A model generated the notes under the pieces. The model had not been told where the DNA came from and ran no database searches. It was given only the letters and a program-made list of their open reading frames with translations. DNA of 64,000 nucleotides from an uncultured Traorella sp. (GTDB lineage Bacteria; Bacillota_I; Bacilli_A; Erysipelotrichales; Erysipelotrichaceae). A program made the position numbers and the translations under genes. Where the stretch lies: positions 1 through 64,000 of the forward strand of contig CALUVS010000004.1 of the NCBI GenBank assembly GCA_944324265.1. Reading direction: 5' to 3'. This document shows positions 43,455 to 51,982 of this stretch, piece by piece. Each line of letters starts with the position of its first letter. Position 1 is the first letter of the stretch.

Positions 43455-45404
43455 TTATCCAATAATTAATTCCTGACCTGGGAAAATCAGATATGGAGCT
43501 TCAATACCATTTAATTCAGCAATTCTCTGATAAGTAGTATTATAAGCTAAAGCAATGTTCCACAAGCAATCACCGGATACAACCGTATAGGTCTGTGTTC
43601 CAGGTTCACTAGGTTCTGTTGGTTCCACAGGTTCTTCTACTTCAGGGCGATCCAAGTGAGGAATCTTGCCTTGATCAGAAAGATCATACATATTCAAAGC
43701 AACAGTACGATCGGTAATTTCAATTTCACCATTGCGAACCATGTCATGGATCATCACGGCTGTTTCACTAGTTGTGTCAATGCCCGTGATCTTCCAGTTG
43801 TTGTCGCATTCAGGAGAAATGACACCCTGATTCTTAACATAATCCAAAGCCATATCACGAATAGCACTTGGCATTGTAGAATTAGAATCAAAGACGATAT
43901 CCTCTTTGCTGACAAGTCCTGCAGTCTGCAGATTACCGAAACGATAGTTATTTACAGCTAATACAAGTTCCTGATCATCCTGCAAAGGTTCTCCCTTATA
44001 CATAACGTTTTCAATTCTCTGTCCTTCTGGTTTAGAAATATTGATTTCATATTCTACACCGGCAAAGGAATCAAACATATAAGTTGGCATATCTGGATTG
44101 AAGCTAGGAGTAACATCGCCTACTTCAGCTTGATTAAAGAAGCTTCCGGCTTGTTTTTCCATGATTGCTTTCAAAGTTGCCCCGTCAATCTTAACACCAT
44201 ACAGTGTATTGTCATATTTGTAGATCTTAACGGCATCTTTTACTTTGAATTCACCGGCTTCAAGATTCAGATAATCACCGAATGTTGCTGCCATAGAAAC
44301 ATCAGCACCAGAATATAATAATTGAACTTTATTGATCAGATCGATCAATGCATTATCTTCTACATAAACACGAGGAATTCCTGGCAGATAAGAAGTATCT
44401 TCAAAGAAATCTTCGGCAATTTCACCGGCTTTTTCATTTGCCATAGCCTTTGCTTTTTCATCATAATCAGCCATTGCATTCATAATTTCTTCATCAGCTT
44501 CTACATCTTTTGTAGGAATCAAGCTGACAGATTTATCAACAACTTCCCATTCTCCATTATTCTGAGTCAATTCAAAAGTCATCTTGCTGGCATTGCTGCC
44601 GTTGTTGCCTGGTTCTGCCATCAAAGTACCATAAGCTTCTTCCGCAAATGTTTCATGAGCATGTCCGGCAAAAATACCATCAATCTGGCTGCCGTATTGT
44701 TCTGCAATCGCATTCACACCTAATGTACCTTTTTCACCCTCACGGCCATAGTGAATGTTTGCAATGATCAAATCCGCTTTACCTTCCAATTCTTCCAAAA
44801 CTTTGCCAGTTTCAGTTAATGGATCAGTAAATGTCATATCATCATAGCGGCTGGAATCACTTGCTTCCCATTCAGGAACATGCGGTGCCACTAAACCAAA
44901 AATTGCAACCTTAACCCCATTCACATCATAAATCTGATAAGGATCCAGCCATCTTGTGCCATCTTCTTTGTAGATATTCGCAATTGCCATATCACCCTCA
45001 AAGTCCTCAATGGCATTAGTTGTATCTTCAAAGTCATAGTTAAATTCATGGTTTCCTAATGTCCATAAATTATAACCAATCAAATTCATAGCTTCAACCA
45101 TCGGATGAATGTCTTCATCTCTGAACGAATCGACCATATTTCCCTGTAAGGTATCTCCCGTATCGATAACCAAAACATTCTCATCCTTAGCTCTTTCCTC
45201 TTTCACAATCGTTGCGATCTTGGCTAAACCTCCAGTCGCAGGTGCATCAGATGCATAATCATAAGGGGTCACAAACCCATGCAAGTCGCTGCTTTGCAAT
45301 ATGGTTACAGTTGTGGTATCTTCTGCATGAACATGAACGGGAACCAGAAGACTTGCTGCCATAAACATACTTAAAAACAGCTTACTACTTTTAGCGCGTA
45401 TCAT
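43455..45404 (-). CDS. Secreted 5'-nucleotidase with LysM wall anchor
   Basis: A 649-residue exported metallophosphoesterase that removes phosphate from extracellular nucleotides. A signal peptide (residues 1-27, cleaved after VHA) precedes the metal-site motifs LQSSDLHGF, DTGDTLQGN, LGNHEFNYD and GIFAGHAHE. The 5'-nucleotidase C-terminal domain spans about 330-520. A Pro/Glu linker joins a single LysM domain (YTVVSGDCLWNIALAYNTTY and LIFPGQELIIG) that should bind peptidoglycan. Presumably it salvages phosphate or nucleosides at the surface. Monocistronic. Confidence 0.93.
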   Translation of the reverse strand: MIRAKSSKLFLSMFMAASLLVPVHVHAEDTTTVTILQSSDLHGFVTPYDYASDAPATGGLAKIATIVKEERAKDENVLVIDTGDTLQGNMVDSFRDEDIHPMVEAMNLIGYNLWTLGNHEFNYDFEDTTNAIEDFEGDMAIANIYKEDGTRWLDPYQIYDVNGVKVAIFGLVAPHVPEWEASDSSRYDDMTFTDPLTETGKVLEELEGKADLIIANIHYGREGEKGTLGVNAIAEQYGSQIDGIFAGHAHETFAEEAYGTLMAEPGNNGSNASKMTFELTQNNGEWEVVDKSVSLIPTKDVEADEEIMNAMADYDEKAKAMANEKAGEIAEDFFEDTSYLPGIPRVYVEDNALIDLINKVQLLYSGADVSMAATFGDYLNLEAGEFKVKDAVKIYKYDNTLYGVKIDGATLKAIMEKQAGSFFNQAEVGDVTPSFNPDMPTYMFDSFAGVEYEINISKPEGQRIENVMYKGEPLQDDQELVLAVNNYRFGNLQTAGLVSKEDIVFDSNSTMPSAIRDMALDYVKNQGVISPECDNNWKITGIDTTSETAVMIHDMVRNGEIEITDRTVALNMYDLSDQGKIPHLDRPEVEEPVEPTEPSEPGTQTYTVVSGDCLWNIALAYNTTYQRIAELNGIEAPYLIFPGQELIIG

Positions 45405-45582
45405 AATATCTCCTTTCCTACTTGCTTAACCTTATCATAGCACTTTTTGAAAGCGGTTACAATAACTGAAACTATCTCTTTAAAAGACGTGTTTTTGAAA
45501 CAGCCAAATTCCATATGTCTTCACTATACAAACAAATATGTAAACCAGTATTTTAAAAAAGGACAATATTGCATTATACATC

Positions 45583-45613
45583 AAAAAAACCTCCCAGCAT
45601 TCTGCCAAGAGGT
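45583..45613 (-). terminator. Terminator of the nfeD-SPFH operon
   Basis: ACCTCTTGGCAG and CTGGGAGGT pair with some G-U pairs and are followed by seven T on the minus strand. The 45405-45580 stretch to its left holds only AT-rich DNA with no recognisable gene. Confidence 0.8.
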
Positions 45614-45624
45614 CATCCTATCAA

Positions 45625-46509
45625 TTATTTGCTTGCTTCTTTTGCGCTGGCAATCAAAGAAACTAAATTTTGTATTTCACTTGGAATGATCAGCTTCGTA
45701 GATTGTCCATCAGCTACTTTTTCTAATGCTTCTAAGCTCTTAAGTTTAATTACTTCATCATTGATCTTCGCATTGCTTAAGACAGTCAATGAATCAGCAT
45801 AAGCCTTCTGTACCAAAGCAATGGCTTCAGCTTCCCCTTGAGCTTCACGAATCTTCTGTTCTTTTACAGCATCCGCACGCAGGATCGCAGATTCTTTTTC
45901 ACCTTCTGCAATCAAGATTTCAGAACGCTTGCGTCCTTCTGCCTGCAGAATTGATTCACGGCGTTCACGTTCAGCTTTCATCTGTTTTTCCATTGCTTCC
46001 TGAATTTCTCTTGGCGGCAGAATATTCTTCAATTCAACACGATTGACCTTAATTCCCCATTTATCTGTTGCTTCATCCAAAATCGCTCTCATTTGGGTAT
46101 TGATCAAATCACGAGAAGTCAATGTACCATCCAGATCCAGATCTCCGATAATATTACGCAATGTCGTAGCAGTTAAATTTTCAACCGCCATCATCGGATT
46201 ATTGACACCATATGTATACAGTTTTGAATCTGTTACCTGAAAATAAACAACGGTATCAATTTGCATAGTAACATTATCTTTCGTAATTACTGGCTGAGGA
46301 TCAAAATCAACCACATGTTCTTTTAATGAAATCTGCTGGGCTACACGGTCAATAAATGGCACTAGGAAATGTACTCCTGTTCCCCATGTTTCATAATAAG
46401 AACCTAATCTTTCAATAACAACGCTTTTGCTTTGTTCAACAATACGAACATGAAATGCAACAAATAATACTAAGAATAGTATCAAAACTCCAAAAATAAT
46501 CCACTTCAT
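45625..46509 (-). CDS. SPFH/Band-7 membrane protein
   Basis: A 294-residue stomatin-like protein. One N-terminal membrane helix is followed by the Band-7 domain (VVIERLGSYYETWGTGVHFLVPFIDRVA, VEQISLKEHVVDFDPQPV and TTLRNIIGDLDLDGTLTSRD) and a long charged coiled coil with ILQAEGRKRSEILIAEGEKESA. These proteins scaffold membrane microdomains. It is coupled to NfeD, the usual partner, 15 bases upstream. Confidence 0.92.
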   Translation of the reverse strand: MKWIIFGVLILFLVLFVAFHVRIVEQSKSVVIERLGSYYETWGTGVHFLVPFIDRVAQQISLKEHVVDFDPQPVITKDNVTMQIDTVVYFQVTDSKLYTYGVNNPMMAVENLTATTLRNIIGDLDLDGTLTSRDLINTQMRAILDEATDKWGIKVNRVELKNILPPREIQEAMEKQMKAERERRESILQAEGRKRSEILIAEGEKESAILRADAVKEQKIREAQGEAEAIALVQKAYADSLTVLSNAKINDEVIKLKSLEALEKVADGQSTKLIIPSEIQNLVSLIASAKEASK

Positions 46510-46524
46510 TTATCATTCTCCCTT

Positions 46525-46956
46525 CTAAATTTTTTTGACCAAACAAGTAACACCTTCAATTTTTTCTATTATTACACGATCTCCCTTCTGAAAACAGATG
46601 CCGTCAATTGATCTGGCAGCCCAGTCCATGTTATTCACCAGAATTCTTCCTTCATGAGTAGAGGCATCAAAGCTTTTTGTAACAATGGCCATCTCATGCA
46701 CATTTCTGTCAGAGTTTGTATACTCAATTTTTCCCTGCATAGCTTTTTTCAATATGGGTCTTAAAACAAACAAGGTAATCAAGGATACAAAAACAAAGAC
46801 TAAAAACTGTGCTTCGTTGGAGACATTCAGCACCGAAGCAAGCAGTGCCGCTAAGCTTCCTACCAAAAACCATAAGGAAACAAATTGCTGGGTGACTGCT
46901 TCAATCAATGTAAAGATGATGCAGGCAACTACCCAAAAGATGAGATTTTCAATCAT
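46525..46956 (-). CDS. NfeD-like membrane protein
   Basis: A 143-residue protein with two or three membrane helices (LIFWVVACIIFTLIEAV, LWFLVGSLAALLASVL, FLVFVFVSLITLFVL) and a C-terminal OB-fold NfeD domain (HEMAIVTKSFDASTHEGRILV onwards to EGVTCLVKK). NfeD proteins partner SPFH proteins in membrane organisation. It precedes the Band-7 gene in one operon. Confidence 0.9.
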   Translation of the reverse strand: MIENLIFWVVACIIFTLIEAVTQQFVSLWFLVGSLAALLASVLNVSNEAQFLVFVFVSLITLFVLRPILKKAMQGKIEYTNSDRNVHEMAIVTKSFDASTHEGRILVNNMDWAARSIDGICFQKGDRVIIEKIEGVTCLVKKI

Positions 46957-46979
46957 AATGAGTACCTCCTTACATACAC

Positions 46980-47008
46980 ATTATAGCGTATTTCTATTTT
47001 TTTGAAAC
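46980..47008 (-). promoter_or_regulatory. Likely promoter of nfeD-SPFH
   Basis: A perfect TATAAT on the minus strand lies about 25 bases before the nfeD start; the -35 is a weak TTTCAA-like hexamer at 16 bases. Confidence 0.45.
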
Positions 47009-47090
47009 TTCTATGACAAATCTGTAAGTAATCTCTTTCCTTTTAACATTTTATTCATTATAATTGAAAAAGCAAAGGGGAATTATTATT

Positions 47091-48029
47091 ATGCAGCACA
47101 TTTTTATTGTTAATCCAACTGCCGGCAAAACAGATGCCACAAAGCATATTGCCAAAGCAGTGAATCAATTATTTATGAATCACGAAATCGAAGGAACTTA
47201 TCGCATTGAAGCAACACAGAGTCCTGGACATGCCACTTCAATTGCCAAAAAATATGCACAGAGCAATCAGCCGGTAACTCTATATGCCTGCGGAGGCGAC
47301 GGTACGCTCAATGAAGTACTTCACGGCATTATCGGATATGAGAATGTGACTTTGGCTCACATACCCTGCGGCAGCGGCAATGATTTCATCAAAGCCTTCG
47401 GAGAACCGGCCAAAGAAGACTTCAACAATATCGCTTCTTTAATTAAGGGAAAAACGGTCCGCATCGATGTTATTCAGGTCAATGATCATTATTCCATCAA
47501 TGTAGCCAATGTCGGATTGGATGCTACTATTGCTTTTAATGTTGTCAATTACAAAAAACTGCCATTAATCAACGGAAAAAGAGCTTATCAATTGTCTTTA
47601 GCAACTAGCTTTTTTACTTCTACCAAACATGATATCGAAGTATTGGTGGATGGGAAAAAAGAAAAAGAAGATTGTTTTACCTTTGTTGTTGCAGCCAATG
47701 GCAAATACTATGGCGGCAGTTATTGTGTCGCTCCTTTATCTGATATGCAGGATGGATTATTGGATATTATTTTAGTGCCGAAGATCAGCCGCATCAAGAT
47801 TCTGCAGTTTATGAATATCTATCAGAAAGGCGAACATCTGGCTGATAAATACAGTGACATGATTCACTTCAAACGCGCAAAAAAAATAGAGCTGATCAGC
47901 TCTCATCCTTTAAAAGTATGCATTGACGGAGAAGCAGTAGAATATACAAATCCTGTCATTCAAGTTCTGCCTTCTGCCATCAAGTTTCTGGTTCCTGCAA
48001 AATACTGCAATCAAGACAAACTCATTTAA
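47091..48029 (+). CDS. Diacylglycerol/lipid kinase (DagK/YegS family)
   Basis: A 312-residue lipid kinase that phosphorylates diacylglycerol or a related lipid. Motifs are IFIVNPTAGK at the start, the nucleotide-binding CGGDGTLNEVLHG near 64-76 and PCGSGNDFIKAFG near 92, with the C-terminal CIDGEAVE. The ATG at 47091 is chosen for AAAGGGG upstream. It faces left-running neighbours and ends at a shared terminator. Confidence 0.92.
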   Translation: MQHIFIVNPTAGKTDATKHIAKAVNQLFMNHEIEGTYRIEATQSPGHATSIAKKYAQSNQPVTLYACGGDGTLNEVLHGIIGYENVTLAHIPCGSGNDFIKAFGEPAKEDFNNIASLIKGKTVRIDVIQVNDHYSINVANVGLDATIAFNVVNYKKLPLINGKRAYQLSLATSFFTSTKHDIEVLVDGKKEKEDCFTFVVAANGKYYGGSYCVAPLSDMQDGLLDIILVPKISRIKILQFMNIYQKGEHLADKYSDMIHFKRAKKIELISSHPLKVCIDGEAVEYTNPVIQVLPSAIKFLVPAKYCNQDKLI

Positions 48030-48053
48030 GATGGATTTTCCATCTTTTTTTAT
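48027..48053. terminator. Terminator between convergent genes
   Basis: GATGGA and TCCATC pair around three T and are followed by a seven-T run. It ends the lipid kinase gene and overlaps the end of the glutaredoxin-like gene. Confidence 0.8.
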
Positions 48054-48310
48054 CGAATAGCTTCTTCTAATACCGACTGCATCTTCTCAATAGTAGGAAT
48101 GCCTTCATGAATTTTATATTCATTCACATAAAAAGCTGGAACATACCAATAGTCATAATAGTTAGCAATTTCAGGATGTTCCTTTTCATCAATCACTTCA
48201 ATTTCAACAGTAGTATATCGTAAGTTTTCTTTTTTTAATTGTTCAATCAGCTGCAATGCTTTTCTGCAGTGAGGACAATTCTTTAAGCTCATCATTTTTA
48301 CATGTTTCAT
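48050..48310 (-). CDS. Glutaredoxin/thioredoxin-like protein
   Basis: An 86-residue thiol-redox protein. The active site is NCPHCRKA near residues 11-18, followed by a long helix, a parallel strand and the cis-Pro-containing DYWYVPAFYVNEY. The start at 48310 is taken for GGTGAT immediately upstream. Small stand-alone thioredoxin-fold proteins often act as disulfide reductants; the partner is unknown. Confidence 0.85.
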   Translation of the reverse strand: MKHVKMMSLKNCPHCRKALQLIEQLKKENLRYTTVEIEVIDEKEHPEIANYYDYWYVPAFYVNEYKIHEGIPTIEKMQSVLEEAIR

Positions 48311-48366
48311 TTTATCACCAAGCTCATCATAATTCATTTATCTTTTGAATACTATTCATATGCCCA

Positions 48367-48745
48367 AAAAAAGCTGGAATATTTCATCCCAGCTTTAACA
48401 ATTTCGTATTTATCAATAATCACAACCTTTTATATGTTCTCAATCATCTGATTGTTAAGACTCAATATGTATTTTGCATCTTTTACAATGCGTTTGATTT
48501 TTTAGGAAGTTTTCTCTTCCGCTTTTGTTACTAAAGAGTTTTTTGTCTACTAGGCAGATTGTTTACATATAACATTCGTTGCTTTCTTTTTTGTCCATGG
48601 GTCTGTCCTCCTATAGACAATACACTTGTGTGGCTTTCAGTTTCCTCATATGGTCGTGTCAGCCATACAGGAAACGAACTAAATTTCTTTTAAAACCTCT
48701 TTCATGGAATTTCCTCCGTTTCCAAGAACCTATGTTCTTTTTACA
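48367..48745 (-). ncRNA. Candidate structured noncoding RNA
   Basis: A 380-base left-reading region without a sizeable open frame has several strong pairings: GTTTCCT/AGGAAAC enclosing ATGG/CCAT (48640-48675), GTCTA-TAGG...CAGA paired with TCTG-CCTAGTAGAC (48545-48618), GGAAG/CTTCC (48505-48520), and a terminator AAAGCTGG/CCAGCTTT followed by seven T (48370-48396). A TATTAT box lies near 48751. Two tiny frames with GGAGG before ATG (8 and 11 codons) occur inside. I recognise no known RNA family. RNA identity and boundaries are inference from folding. Confidence 0.4.
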
Positions 48746-48781
48746 CTTATATAATACCGCATCTTTTCTTTAAAAATAGTC

Positions 48782-48838
48782 TTATAATTCATTTTTTTTC
48801 GTGCTATAATAAATTTGTTGAGGGTGTAAGCGTTTACA
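48782..48838 (+). promoter_or_regulatory. Promoter with perfect CcpA cre palindrome
   Basis: TTATAA and TATAAT are 17 bases apart with a TG extension to the -10. About 15 bases after the -10 comes TGTAAGCGTTTACA (48825-48838), which fits the cre consensus recognised by CcpA and is perfectly palindromic apart from the centre. A cre just after a start site is a repressing position. The rightward transcript would run into a hairpin and antisense to the next gene, so its target is unclear. Confidence 0.6.
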
Positions 48839-48853
48839 CCTCATTTTCATATA

Positions 48854-48878
48854 TGAAAAAAACGCAGAATTGCGTTTT
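48854..48878 (-). terminator. Terminator of the peptidoglycan-binding gene
   Basis: AAAACGCA and TGCGTTTT pair with the T-tract on the minus strand, immediately after the stop codon. Confidence 0.85.
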
Positions 48879-48879
48879 C

Positions 48880-49386
48880 TTATACTCCATTTCTTTCGTT
48901 GACAATCGTATCCCATGTGGCTTTGCCGATAATTCCGTCAATCGTCAGATCATACAAATACTGCAATTGCTGAACAGCGATGCGCATAGCATTGCCGTAT
49001 TCCCCATCCACTGTAATTGTTTTCAAGCATGGATTGTCCTGGGCAATCTCATTCAAATATTCCTGCATCTTAAATACTTCAATGCCATAATCTCCTAATC
49101 CCAGAAAATACGCTGCAGAAGCCAATGGAACATTGGTTACTACCTGCATTCTTTTCAATGTGTCAAAAATCGCATCCCATGTCAAGGAACCGATAATGCC
49201 GTCAGGATTCAAACGTGCATATGTCTGAAATTCTCTGACTGCGGCCTGTGTTCGAGGGCCAAAATAACCATCCGGAGTTAAAGTGGTACGAATATAGCCT
49301 GCCTGCTGAAATAAATTCAAATAAGCTTGAATTTTGTTGACACCAATTCCTGTATCTCCTAAACGTAAAACGTATCTTGTATACAT
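48880..49386 (-). CDS. Protein with two peptidoglycan-binding domains
   Basis: A 168-residue protein consisting almost wholly of two PG_binding_1 domains. The first spans about residues 5-75 (LRLGDTGIGVNKIQAYLN, LTPDGYFGPRTQAAVREFQ, GIIGSLTWDAI), the second about 92-165 with the same LGDYGIEVFKMQEYLN, VDGEYGNAMRIAVQQLQ, GIIGKATWDTI order. There is no signal peptide or catalytic domain, so it may be a wall-binding cofactor released by another route. The start follows AAAGGATG. Confidence 0.88.
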   Translation of the reverse strand: MYTRYVLRLGDTGIGVNKIQAYLNLFQQAGYIRTTLTPDGYFGPRTQAAVREFQTYARLNPDGIIGSLTWDAIFDTLKRMQVVTNVPLASAAYFLGLGDYGIEVFKMQEYLNEIAQDNPCLKTITVDGEYGNAMRIAVQQLQYLYDLTIDGIIGKATWDTIVNERNGV

Positions 49387-49445
49387 ATCTCATCATCCTT
49401 TCATACCAAGGTATGTGAATGTACCTGATACGTCTGGGCATCCGC

Positions 49446-49973
49446 CTAACATTTCCATTCCAAGATTACCGATTCATCATTTGGCAGAAGCTGAATATGA
49501 TCCAGCTGTTCCATGGATACTCCTTTGATTTCATCATCTACATTAAAAAATACATAGCCTGATTCACATCCATCATAATGAATTTGTGATACCGGCTGTT
49601 TCTTTTCACAGTATTGTTTCAATCTTCTTTTCAATATCAAAACTTTTCGATCATCCAAACCATCTTCATAAATACGAATCAATTCTTTGAAATCATCCAC
49701 ACTGCTGACATATCTTTGATGATATCCTTTAGCTTCTGCCGCAGTCTTTTCTTTCAGATAAATGATCAGTTTTTTCTGTGCATCCTTATAAATACAAGGA
49801 TACAATGATTTGACAACCTGATGACATTGAGGACAGATTTCATAAAAATATTCATCATTTAAGATACGCTTTTTTAATGTCTTATCGACATTCGGATTCA
49901 GATAAGTTTCTTTGACCTTAATAATTTCTGTCTGACAATTCAAACAGGTAATCTTGCTCCAAACTTGTTTCAT
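49446..49973 (-). CDS. CpXC-domain protein
   Basis: A 175-residue protein with the Cys4 metal-binding pattern CLNCQTE and CPQCHQ (about 10-45), typical of the CpXC domain. The remainder is helical with basic patches and a C-terminal beta segment (GYVFFNVDDEIKGVSMEQLD). Function unknown. The ATG at 49973 has no ribosome site: TACAAT ends six bases before it, so a leaderless transcript is possible. An upstream TTG in frame is a weaker alternative. Confidence 0.7.
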   Translation of the reverse strand: MKQVWSKITCLNCQTEIIKVKETYLNPNVDKTLKKRILNDEYFYEICPQCHQVVKSLYPCIYKDAQKKLIIYLKEKTAAEAKGYHQRYVSSVDDFKELIRIYEDGLDDRKVLILKRRLKQYCEKKQPVSQIHYDGCESGYVFFNVDDEIKGVSMEQLDHIQLLPNDESVILEWKC

Positions 49974-50034
49974 GACACTATTGTAAAACAAAACAAAAGA
50001 AAAATCATCTTAAAATATATTTGATCAATTCATG

Positions 50035-50068
50035 AAAAAACTGCTGCAAGTCTTATTCCTGCAGCAGT
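50035..50068 (-). terminator. Terminator of the permease-domain fragment
   Basis: ACTGCTGCA and TGCAGCAGT form a nine-pair stem and are followed by six T on the minus strand. Confidence 0.9.
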
Positions 50069-50078
50069 GCTCAATCAT

Positions 50079-50771
50079 TTATTCTGGTATTACTGTCATT
50101 GATAATATTTCACTTTGATGATCTTCCGCTGCCAGCACCAGCTGATTGTTTTCTAACGGCAGATATTCCTTCATTTCAGCTATTACTTCTTCATAATCAC
50201 TGTTTGGATCAATTAAGAAATCGACAGCTGTGTAATATACATCACTGCCCTCATTGATTCTATCTTTGAGCAATGTAGCCTTAATGCCGCCCATCGGAAA
50301 ATAAATACGCTTTTCTTCATCTTCCAGCGGTGTAATGCCAGTAATGACAAAATCAGTGAAACTGATCAATGAATCATCTGTTCCGCTGTACTGAAGCATC
50401 TGTGTCGGCACTGCAATTTCAATCTTTTTGCCGATCATCTCTTCCATAGAAGAATACCCATAGCGCAAAGCAATTGTTTCTGTTGTATTATATCCTACCA
50501 CAGCTTCATTTTCCTTCTCAGGTATTGTACCATAAACCAGCGGCAATTCATGTCCATTGACAATTTCATATGGCTTGATGCTATAGTCTTCAATGAATTG
50601 TTCATCATGGAACATACTGATCACATAACTTGCCTTAAGATAAGAACTGGCTTGCTCATAATTAGCTGGATTAAGAGTAAACACTTCCCCATTTTCATCA
50701 ATGAATTCTTTAAAAGAATAATTATTGTTTTCTTTCAAATCTATGAATTCATAAATATCATTTATTCTCAT
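50079..50771 (-). CDS. Soluble fragment resembling an ABC-permease periplasmic core domain
   Basis: A 230-residue protein with no membrane helix or signal peptide. The stretch EKENEAVVGYNTTETIALRYG with ISFTDFVITGITP resembles the extracytoplasmic (MacB/FtsX-type PCD) domain of ABC permeases, which is normally flanked by membrane helices. Here helices are missing at both ends and no strong ribosome site precedes the ATG. Ten codons upstream a short MNRKKVSQK frame ends in a stop, possibly a lost N-terminus. I regard it as a decayed or domain-only relic of a larger permease. Confidence 0.45.
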   Translation of the reverse strand: MRINDIYEFIDLKENNNYSFKEFIDENGEVFTLNPANYEQASSYLKASYVISMFHDEQFIEDYSIKPYEIVNGHELPLVYGTIPEKENEAVVGYNTTETIALRYGYSSMEEMIGKKIEIAVPTQMLQYSGTDDSLISFTDFVITGITPLEDEEKRIYFPMGGIKATLLKDRINEGSDVYYTAVDFLIDPNSDYEEVIAEMKEYLPLENNQLVLAAEDHQSEILSMTVIPE

Positions 50772-50806
50772 CTTATTTCTGAGATACTTTCTTTCTGTTC
50801 ATGGGT

Positions 50807-50849
50807 AAAAGAAAAGAGCAGCCGCTTTCGTCAGTGAAAATAACTGCTC
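50807..50849 (-). terminator. Terminator of the 50888 gene
   Basis: GAGCAG and CTGCTC close a stem with inner pairing TTTC/GAAA, followed by TTTTCTTTT on the minus strand. Confidence 0.7.
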
Positions 50850-50887
50850 CTGGTTCATATATTTAATTGCTTGCGGTATTTATGGCA

Positions 50888-51175
50888 CTACTGAAACGGG
50901 ACAACAGTTCCTACGACACGGCCAATAAAATACACTAGAGCAATGTGAGTCACAAAACAGATAATTATAAGAATTCCAGCAAAAATTTTATTCTTGACTA
51001 TATCGCTGACTTTGCGCCAATAATTTCCCATTAACCATATCTCGGACGCAAAAAATAAGATAAACAGCGGATTGCTTTGAAACAGCATTGCCATATTCGA
51101 TAATGCGTAATTGATAATGATATAGTTTATAGACTCAATTATAATCTCAAGATATTTTGATGCTTTTGTTCTCAT
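50888..51175 (-). CDS. Small hypothetical membrane protein
   Basis: A 95-residue protein with a basic amphipathic start and two or three hydrophobic segments (LSNMAMLFQSNPLFILFFAS, IFAGILIIICFVTHIALVYF). Ribosome site AAAGGAG is clear, so it is probably expressed. No family is recognised. It lies among other small membrane genes between 50.9 and 52.6 kb. Confidence 0.7.
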   Translation of the reverse strand: MRTKASKYLEIIIESINYIIINYALSNMAMLFQSNPLFILFFASEIWLMGNYWRKVSDIVKNKIFAGILIIICFVTHIALVYFIGRVVGTVVPFQ

Positions 51176-51312
51176 CTTGCCACTCCTTTATCAGTTCTTG
51201 TTCAAATACTTTATAATATATCAATTTTTAAAAATGACGGTCTTATCACAGGCAGCAAAAAAAGAACGGTCGACTCTTCAGTCACTTATGAATGTGAATT
51301 CTTTTTGTACTG

Positions 51313-51945
51313 TTATAATTGTCTAAAATGTTTTATTTTTCCAGAAATCATATCGGAAAAATCTTTGCAATTGTCAGTTATCAAATCTTGTTTCTGCAAT
51401 ACCATAGCATTTTCACGGTAAACGAAAAGAAAAATATCTGCCGTTTCAACAGCACATTCAAAGTCATTGAATGGAACATATACAGTATTGTCATCATCGG
51501 CGGAAACTGTCATACCATCATTAGAAAAAGAGATGGTTATTTTTGTTCCTTCTGAAATGGTATCCTTGCCTGCTAATAGCAATTTGGCAGATCTATCAAA
51601 AGGATTTTTCTTATTTTTTCTGCTGTGCCATAAACCAAATATCCCTATAATTAAAGCAGTCAAACCTGCCAACAAGGGTATTAATAATTCTTGCGGTTCC
51701 ATAAGACCTGGAACAAGCAGAAAAATGCCCGCTGCTATACAAACAATGCTAAATAGTTTTGTGCGAAGTCTGCTGCGATTCTTTCTGTGCGTTGAATGAT
51801 TCAATCGATCGATGAACAGCCACATGCTAGGATAACGTTCCCGAGAAATAATCTCATGTCTTTTTTCAAGCGCCTTACTCACCTGCGGCAAAAGGTGATC
51901 TATGTCATATGAGCTAATTAAGAAAATATAGTTTTCATTTTTCAT
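51313..51945 (-). CDS. YcxB-like membrane protein
   Basis: A 210-residue protein with two adjacent membrane helices (about 67-105) and a C-terminal domain with TKITISFSNDGMTV, NTVYVPFNDFECAVE and IFLFVYRENAMVLQKQDL, which matches the YcxB-like C-terminal domain pattern. The N-terminal cytoplasmic part is unassigned. Start follows GAGGAGA. It lies just after the decayed winged-helix gene and could share its old promoter. Confidence 0.75.
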   Translation of the reverse strand: MKNENYIFLISSYDIDHLLPQVSKALEKRHEIISRERYPSMWLFIDRLNHSTHRKNRSRLRTKLFSIVCIAAGIFLLVPGLMEPQELLIPLLAGLTALIIGIFGLWHSRKNKKNPFDRSAKLLLAGKDTISEGTKITISFSNDGMTVSADDDNTVYVPFNDFECAVETADIFLFVYRENAMVLQKQDLITDNCKDFSDMISGKIKHFRQL

Positions 51946-51982
51946 ATAGTTCTCCTCTTTTTTTCATTAAAATTAGATTCTC

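Noticed and set aside
48579-48773. 64-codon frame on the plus strand through the candidate RNA region
   Set aside because: No ribosome site, odd composition, and it lies over strong RNA stems on the other strand.
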